Source of the DNA: Arsukibacterium sp. UBA5043
GTDB taxonomy: Bacteria > Pseudomonadota > Gammaproteobacteria > Enterobacterales > Alteromonadaceae
Length of the DNA: 64,000 nucleotides
Reading direction: 5' to 3'
Assembly: GCA_002415085.1 (NCBI GenBank)
Contig: DIBV01000013.1
Location: 124,874 to 188,873 of the forward strand
A model generated the notes under the pieces. That model ran no database searches, had not been told where the DNA came from, and saw only the letters and a list, made by a program, of their open reading frames with translations. Below, piece after piece: positions 58,988 to 64,000 of the stretch. A program made the translations under genes and the position numbers. Within the stretch, counting starts at the first letter, position 1; every line of letters starts with the position of its first letter.

Positions 58988-61404
58988 ATGCAGTCAGTAT
59001 GTTAGCGCAGCAAACCGGCAGCAAGCTACAGTCACTGGTTGAGCAGGCAGCCAGCCAGATAGCCCCTGCCTGGCCACTGGATCAGATGATAGCCGTCAAT
59101 CCCTGGTGGCCGAAACGCCAACATCATTTTGCTGACGTGTGCGCTGAACAACAGCTGTTGGCGGGGACCAGTTGTCTGATGACCGCTGACTGGTATCTGG
59201 CTCAGTGGCAGCAACAAATACAACCGGCGCATTTGCAGCAGGCATTGCACGAAGCAGAGCTGCAAATAACAGTTGATGAAGCGGTAGCGGTCTTGTCGCA
59301 GCCAGATGATTTACGCCACTGGCAATCGCTGGCGCAACTGTTGTCAGAACAAACGCACCGCCAGTCTGCATTGCCCTGGCCGCAGCTGATACAGCAGCAA
59401 CTCAGCCAGTTTATGGGCTTGTATTATCAGTATCCGGAGCGGTTCAGCGTTGCGGCAGCAAGCAATCAGCATAGCTATCAAAGCTGGCTTAGTGTTGTCC
59501 GCCAGGATAAAGGGTTACAGGTACTGAGTGGGATTAATTTAACTACGCTGTTTGCAACGTTGCCAGTAGAGCCCTCTGCACTTTTACAGCAGCTGGAGTG
59601 CTGGCTGGAGAGCTGGTGTGCAGACGAGCAGGCAAAGCTGGCCTATTTAGAAAATCTGCTGCAAAGCCTCTCTGGCTGGGCGGGCTGGCAGGCATGGCTC
59701 GACTGGCAACAGCAGCTGAACAAGCAGCAGAGTCACAATGCCGTCTGTCAGTTACTGTATATGCTGCTGGGCTGGGACTGGGTATTGTGGCAGCACAGCA
59801 AGCGTCACAATGCCGCACATGATCATATTATTACTGCGTTAAAGCAGCAGAGCAGGCAATATTCAGCCATGCTGCTAAGCACTCAAACCCAGCTGACTAT
59901 CCGCCAGGTCTGGCAACGGGCTCTGGAGTTCAGCGTGCAGCTGCCATTGTTCGGGCAACTGCAACAGGCTGCCAGACAACCTGTTGCAACGCCAGCCAGG
60001 CCGGTGCTGCAGGCTGCCTTTTGTATTGATGTCCGTTCAGAGCCGATGCGCCGGGTGCTGGAACAGCAGAATGCAGGTATCCAAACCCTGGGATTTGCCG
60101 GCTTTTTCGGCCTGCCTATTGCCTATAAAGCTGCTGACAGTAAGCTAAGCAGACCGCAGTTGCCCGGACTGCTGGCGCCGGTGCTGCAAGTCAGTCAAAT
60201 CCGGCCGGAAAAAACCACGTTGCCGCGCCAGCCCGCATTGGGCTGGAAACAAAGCTTTGACCTGGCCTCATCCAGCCTGGGTATGGTGGAAGCTGCCGGT
60301 GCCACTAAGCTACTCAGTTTGCTAAAGCGGGCGTTTTTCCGTACCAAAGCTCCTCACGCCATGAACCGCTATCTGGACGACGGCCAATGGCAACTGAGCA
60401 AGGATCAGCAGCCACTCAGTGTTGCTGAGCAAGCACAACTGGCAGCAGCGATTTTGCCGGCGATGGGCCTTGGCGGCACACTGGCAGCAACAGTGCTACT
60501 GGTGGGACATGGCAGTGAGACCTGCAATAACCCGCAGGCAGCGGCGCTTGATTGTGGTGCCTGTGGCGGCCAGACCGGTGAGGTCAATGTTAAGGTGTTA
60601 GCGCAAATTCTTAATAACAGCGAGGTGCGCGCTGAGCTTGCATGCCGGCACGACCTGGCAATCCCGGCAGATACCCGTTTCTATGCCGCAATGCATCAGA
60701 CCACAACCGACACATTACAAGTGTTTCAGCCCCCGGTTGAGGCTGACTGGCTGCACTGGTTAGCAGAGGCCGGCAAAAAGGCCAGAGAGCAACGGGCCAG
60801 CCAGTTTGCTGAAGCCCCGGCGCAAGCTTCGGCGCTACGCTGGTTTTTTAAGCTGCGCAGTCGCGACTGGGCCCAGCTTCGGCCGGAGTGGGGGCTGGCC
60901 AACAATGCTGCTTTTATCGTGGCGCCGCGTACCCTGACTAAAACGCTGAATTTACAGGGGCGTTGCTTTTTACATGATTACAATGCTGAGCACGATGCGG
61001 ATTTCAGCCTGCTGCATACCATTATGACCGCGCCTATGGTCGTCACTAACTGGATCAATATGCAATATTACGCCTCAGTGGTGGCACCTGATAAATATGG
61101 CAGTGGTAATAAATTGCTGCACAATGTTGTGGCCGGTCATATCGGCGTGTTTGAAGGCAATGGCGGTGATTTACGTACTGGTTTAAGCTGGCAATCGGTG
61201 CATGATGGCACCCGGCTGCGTCATCAGCCGGTTCGTCTGAGTGTGATTATTGCGGCACCGCAACAGGCTATTGCCGACGTTATAAAGCGTTCGGACGACG
61301 TGGCGGCTCTGGTAAACAATCAGTGGCTCTGGCTCTATCAGCTGGACTCCGACGGTACCCTGCATCAGTGGCAGCAAGCCCGCTGGCAACAGGTGACAGT
61401 ATGA
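58975..61404 (+). CDS. dabA: DabA, carbonic-anhydrase-like subunit of the DIC uptake complex
   Basis: An 809-residue soluble protein of the DUF2309 (UPF0753) family. DabA is a beta-carbonic-anhydrase-like zinc protein that, with DabB, converts CO2 to bicarbonate in one direction and so accumulates inorganic carbon. The expected metal and catalytic residues are present: Cys350 and Asp352 in FCIDVRSEP, His512 in VGHGSE, and Cys527 in LDCGACGG. The 15-residue spacing of His and Cys is the same as I recall for Halothiobacillus DabA (524 and 539). It overlaps the next gene by 4 nt (ATGA). Confidence 0.94.
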   Translation: MPEMNAVSMLAQQTGSKLQSLVEQAASQIAPAWPLDQMIAVNPWWPKRQHHFADVCAEQQLLAGTSCLMTADWYLAQWQQQIQPAHLQQALHEAELQITVDEAVAVLSQPDDLRHWQSLAQLLSEQTHRQSALPWPQLIQQQLSQFMGLYYQYPERFSVAAASNQHSYQSWLSVVRQDKGLQVLSGINLTTLFATLPVEPSALLQQLECWLESWCADEQAKLAYLENLLQSLSGWAGWQAWLDWQQQLNKQQSHNAVCQLLYMLLGWDWVLWQHSKRHNAAHDHIITALKQQSRQYSAMLLSTQTQLTIRQVWQRALEFSVQLPLFGQLQQAARQPVATPARPVLQAAFCIDVRSEPMRRVLEQQNAGIQTLGFAGFFGLPIAYKAADSKLSRPQLPGLLAPVLQVSQIRPEKTTLPRQPALGWKQSFDLASSSLGMVEAAGATKLLSLLKRAFFRTKAPHAMNRYLDDGQWQLSKDQQPLSVAEQAQLAAAILPAMGLGGTLAATVLLVGHGSETCNNPQAAALDCGACGGQTGEVNVKVLAQILNNSEVRAELACRHDLAIPADTRFYAAMHQTTTDTLQVFQPPVEADWLHWLAEAGKKAREQRASQFAEAPAQASALRWFFKLRSRDWAQLRPEWGLANNAAFIVAPRTLTKTLNLQGRCFLHDYNAEHDADFSLLHTIMTAPMVVTNWINMQYYASVVAPDKYGSGNKLLHNVVAGHIGVFEGNGGDLRTGLSWQSVHDGTRLRHQPVRLSVIIAAPQQAIADVIKRSDDVAALVNNQWLWLYQLDSDGTLHQWQQARWQQVTV

Positions 61405-62195
61405 AGCAAGCAGTTGCTGTGTTGACCCGGCATGATAAAGCTCGGCTGATTGCGCCGGCTCTCAGTCAGTTTGGCTGGCAGCTGACTGAAATTGCCAGTT
61501 TTGATACCGATACCCTCGGTAGTTTTGCCGGCGGCCAGTCCCGTTTTATGACAGCGCAGGAATGTGCCTTTCGAAAAGCCGCGCTGGCCGCTGACTTATC
61601 CGGACTGAATATCGGCATCGGCAGCGAAGGCAGCTTCTCTGTCGGCCCTTTTGGCATTGGTACTTATAATCTGGAGCTGATCTGTTGTGTCAATGTGGCA
61701 GCAGGCTGGGCGGTAACCGGCCGCTTTTACGGGCCCTCACTGGCGCAGCAATGGCTGCTGGCTGATGCTGAGTCGCTGCAGCGGGCGCTGGCTGATGTTG
61801 AACCCAACCAGCATCTGGTGCTGCAGCAGGGTGATTATCTGAAAAAAGCCCTGACAGCGGCGCAGGCGCACAATCTGGCGTTGCTGCGGTTATCCCGCTG
61901 TGAAGTGACGCTCAGCTATGATTTACGTGCCCATCTCAGTCCGCAGCGGCGCTTACACATTCAACAGGCCGCTGACGATTTAGCCCGGCGTTTACAGTGT
62001 GTATGCCCGCAATGTGCTACTCCCGGCTTCTGGCCGGATAAGGCTCTGCCGGGTTTGCCATGCGAAGCCTGCGGCGTTGCCACCAGTCTGACCAGCGCGC
62101 GCCAGGCAGTTTGTCAGCGCTGCGGATATACTGCAACAGAGCCGGTCGCTGCCCGTCACGCCAGTCAACAATATTGTCAGGAATGTAACCCTTGA
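61401..62195 (+). CDS. Zinc-ribbon protein of unknown function in the dab operon (DUF6671-like)
   Basis: A 264-residue protein. The N-terminal part (residues 1-185) has alternating strands and helices with a conserved QSRFMTAQECAFRKA motif and a glycine-rich GIGSEGSFSVGPFGIGTY segment. The C-terminus holds eight Cys in four CxxC pairs (CPQC, CEAC, CQRC, CQEC), likely two zinc ribbons. I tentatively name it DUF6671 from memory. Its ATG overlaps the dabA stop and its stop overlaps the TTG of the next gene, so it is made in step with DabA. A role in inorganic-carbon handling is inference from context alone. Confidence 0.6.
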   Translation: MKQAVAVLTRHDKARLIAPALSQFGWQLTEIASFDTDTLGSFAGGQSRFMTAQECAFRKAALAADLSGLNIGIGSEGSFSVGPFGIGTYNLELICCVNVAAGWAVTGRFYGPSLAQQWLLADAESLQRALADVEPNQHLVLQQGDYLKKALTAAQAHNLALLRLSRCEVTLSYDLRAHLSPQRRLHIQQAADDLARRLQCVCPQCATPGFWPDKALPGLPCEACGVATSLTSARQAVCQRCGYTATEPVAARHASQQYCQECNP

Positions 62196-63163
62196 ATACG
62201 TTATTACTTAACGCAGAGTCCGCTGCTGACATTACGCTATGTGCTGATTTACTGCAAAATGGCCGGTTGGTCGCCGTGCCGACAGAGACAGTCTATGGTC
62301 TGGCCGCAGATGCATCCAACCCTGATGCTGTCAGGGCTATCTTTGCCGCCAAAGGGCGACCGGCCAATCATCCGTTGATTGTGCATGTGCCGGATATAGC
62401 GGCTATCGGCCAGTGGGCAAAAAATGTCAGTAACAGCGCATTTGCGCTGGCAGAAGCCTTCTGGCCCGGCCCGCTTACTTTATTGCTGCATAAGGCCGAT
62501 CATGTCAGTTCAGTGGTCACCGGCGGCTTAGACACCATTGGCTTACGAATGCCGTCACATCCGGCGTTGCTTGGCTTGCTGCAGCAGTACCAGCTAAGTG
62601 TGGCTGCGCCCTCTGCCAATCCCTATAAAAAGCTGAGCCCAACCTCAGCTCGTCAGGTACTGGCGGGCATGGAAGGTAAAATACCCGCGGTGCTGGATGG
62701 CGGCGATTGTCAGTATGGGTTGGAGTCAACCATTGTTGACCTGACCGGGGATAAGCCGGTTATCGTCCGGGCTGGCCCCATCACTGGTGCCCAGATTGCG
62801 GCGGTGCTGGGCGAAAGTGTGGCGCAGCCCCGGCAACACAATATTGCAGTACCAGGTAATGTCGACGCCCATTATCAGCCGGATAACATATTGTACTGTT
62901 ACCCCACTGCCGAGCTCAGGTTAAAACTGGCCGGGCTGCAACAACCGGTCGCATTACTGCATTACAGTGATATTGCGGTTAATCGGCTGGTCACCTCCTT
63001 TGCTATGCCGGCAGAGCCGGTAAGTTTTGGACGGCAGCTGTATCAGACGTTATTTAGCGCTGATCAGTCAGCAGCAGAAGTTATCTGGTGTGAATTACCA
63101 CCAGAACATGATAACTGGCATGCAGTACATGACCGGTTAAAACGGGCAAGTTGTAACTTGTGA
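62192..63163 (+). CDS. L-threonylcarbamoyladenylate synthase, Sua5 type
   Basis: A 323-residue enzyme that makes threonylcarbamoyl-AMP from threonine, ATP and bicarbonate, the first step of t6A tRNA modification. The YrdC domain spans residues about 10-200 (PTETVYGLAADA, KGRPANHPLIVHV, SAPSANP), and a C-terminal Sua5 domain of about 110 residues follows, absent from the short TsaC of E. coli. The start is TTG 62192, overlapping the previous stop (TTGA). This gene is usually separate from carbon uptake genes; here it is the last gene of the dab operon. Confidence 0.93.
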   Translation: MNTLLLNAESAADITLCADLLQNGRLVAVPTETVYGLAADASNPDAVRAIFAAKGRPANHPLIVHVPDIAAIGQWAKNVSNSAFALAEAFWPGPLTLLLHKADHVSSVVTGGLDTIGLRMPSHPALLGLLQQYQLSVAAPSANPYKKLSPTSARQVLAGMEGKIPAVLDGGDCQYGLESTIVDLTGDKPVIVRAGPITGAQIAAVLGESVAQPRQHNIAVPGNVDAHYQPDNILYCYPTAELRLKLAGLQQPVALLHYSDIAVNRLVTSFAMPAEPVSFGRQLYQTLFSADQSAAEVIWCELPPEHDNWHAVHDRLKRASCNL

Positions 63164-63176
63164 TAGCGAGGCAGCA

Positions 63177-63206
63177 TAAAAAAAGCGCAGGCAAAGCCCC
63201 TGCGCT
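63177..63206 (-). terminator. Rho-independent terminator of the YggN-like gene
   Basis: AGCGCAGG-gcaaagc-CCTGCGCT (63184-63206) is an 8-bp stem followed on the minus strand by seven T residues. It may also slow transcripts from the dab operon on the plus strand. Confidence 0.8.
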
Positions 63207-63232
63207 AAAGGTTGTGGTTGGGAGTTACCAGG

Positions 63233-64000
63233 TTAGCGGCTAATGCTTACTGTGCTGTCGCCGTTTTTAAATAAATCGTATTGTTGCATCGCGGGTATTT
63301 GCTGCTGGATCCGCGTTTCCAGGGTGTCCAGTTTGGTAACCTGGGCGCAGATGGCTTCGCCACGCTGTTCTAAGGCAGCGGCTTTGATGTCCATCTTCGC
63401 TTCCAGATTTTCACCAAATTTTTCCATTTTCTGGCCAAAGGCTTCCATCCGCTGCTTAAAGCTGCCCTCTCCGCTGGTCATCGCTTTACCTACCAGCATC
63501 ATAATACTGCCCATAGACTGGCTGACGGCTTCTTCAATCGCCTGCTCAAACTCGGGACCGAATGCCTGATCAATGTTTTCTAGCCGGCTGCCATACAGGT
63601 AGGTATTATCCCCGTCCTGCACCACAACCTGGTTGGCAGCGTCACTGATTTTAGCTAACGCCTGTTGCATCGCCGGATATTCGTCCAGTGTTTTACCACT
63701 CAGCTCGCTAACCACGGTGGTCAGGGCTTCGCTGGCCATAATAAGCGCATCTTCCACCAGTGCTACCGTTGCAACGGTCTGGCTGCGAATACCTGCCTGA
63801 TAGTCGCGCAGCAGCAAACGGGTATCATTATTGACGGTTACCGCTTTGCCATTCAGGGTTAACTGACCATCATTGCTGATCTGCCACAGCGTGGCGCCAT
63901 CATCCTGCAACTGCACGCTGCTGCGGTTAATCACTAAATCTTTGTCAAATTCAATATTACAGTGGTTATTCTGATGTGCCATGGCATTCAGGCTGAGGCT
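63233..64000 (-). CDS. DUF2884 (YggN-like) exported protein, 5' end beyond window
   Basis: The frame remains open to the right edge; the residues before the ATG at 63982 (SLSLNA-MA) look like the end of a signal peptide, so the real start lies outside the window. The mature part starts at about HQNNHC. A helical, acidic body with RLLLRDYQAGIRSQT and a long coiled region matches YggN/DUF2884, a periplasmic family of unknown function. At least 255 residues are in the window. A terminator follows its stop. Confidence 0.85.
   Translation of the reverse strand, partial: SLSLNAMAHQNNHCNIEFDKDLVINRSSVQLQDDGATLWQISNDGQLTLNGKAVTVNNDTRLLLRDYQAGIRSQTVATVALVEDALIMASEALTTVVSELSGKTLDEYPAMQQALAKISDAANQVVVQDGDNTYLYGSRLENIDQAFGPEFEQAIEEAVSQSMGSIMMLVGKAMTSGEGSFKQRMEAFGQKMEKFGENLEAKMDIKAAALEQRGEAICAQVTKLDTLETRIQQQIPAMQQYDLFKNGDSTVSISR

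Noticed and set aside
1..64000. CRISPR arrays, IS elements, integrases, prophage or replication origin
   Set aside because: I looked for regularly spaced repeats, transposase or integrase motifs and DnaA-box clusters and saw none; the defence island edge may lie left of the window.

Overview
The window looks like a chromosomal stretch from a gammaproteobacterium of the Alteromonadales type (Rheinheimera / Arsukibacterium / Alishewanella-like is my best guess, from gene content and protein style, not from a search). Housekeeping landmarks include uvrA, ssb, sbcDC, tRNA-His, yihI, cytochrome c4, engB, the Spot 42 RNA, polA, rep, ubiK and a Sua5-type t6A gene. Many proteins are rich in glutamine, and the backbone is clearly more GC-rich than the first 8 kb.

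Positions 1-8180 are a defence island that continues off the left edge. A C5-cytosine methyltransferase (5' end missing) and a Vsr endonuclease flank a tightly overlapping four-gene operon on the minus strand. The operon encodes a GHKL/MORC-like ATPase, a Z1-type superfamily II helicase, a PD-(D/E)XK nuclease-like protein and an AIPR protein. Next come a probable pore-forming toxin with its membrane immunity protein (8262-9778), a small membrane methyltransferase, and a higBA toxin-antitoxin pair whose promoter holds a palindromic operator (10452-11177).

Positions 11213-28761 hold DNA repair genes (uvrA with a LexA box, ssb, sbcD-sbcC), an MFS transporter, a PAS-GGDEF-EAL protein, an MscS channel, tRNA-His, a secreted amidohydrolase, yihI and a methyltransferase. 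Positions 28800-31100 are rich in RNA genes. A CsrB/RsmZ-type sRNA carries eight GGA motifs and has an upstream GacA/UvrY-type palindrome. A second candidate sRNA of about 87 nt lies beside a clear Spot 42, between engB and polA.

Positions 31227-43356 hold polA, cytochrome c5, a GAF-GAF-GGDEF protein, rep, ubiK, pirin, DoxX, a LysR regulator and an MFS transporter. Positions 43438-49881 look accessory: XRE regulators, small membrane proteins, an aspartate/glutamate racemase with a second copy carrying a 321-bp in-frame internal deletion, and an HDAC-family gene with a decayed 3' fragment elsewhere. Positions 50287-57516 hold a TerB-like/SPFH/NfeD operon, an MFS transporter, an ABC exporter, an M28 peptidase and a LysR regulator.

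Positions 57617-63163 are a compact operon: dabB-dabA (energy-coupled inorganic carbon uptake), a zinc-ribbon protein of unknown function and a Sua5-type threonylcarbamoyl-AMP synthase, an enzyme that consumes bicarbonate. This grouping and the GHKL-Z1-AIPR cluster are the two most interesting systems here. The window ends inside a YggN/DUF2884-like gene whose 5' end lies beyond the right edge.
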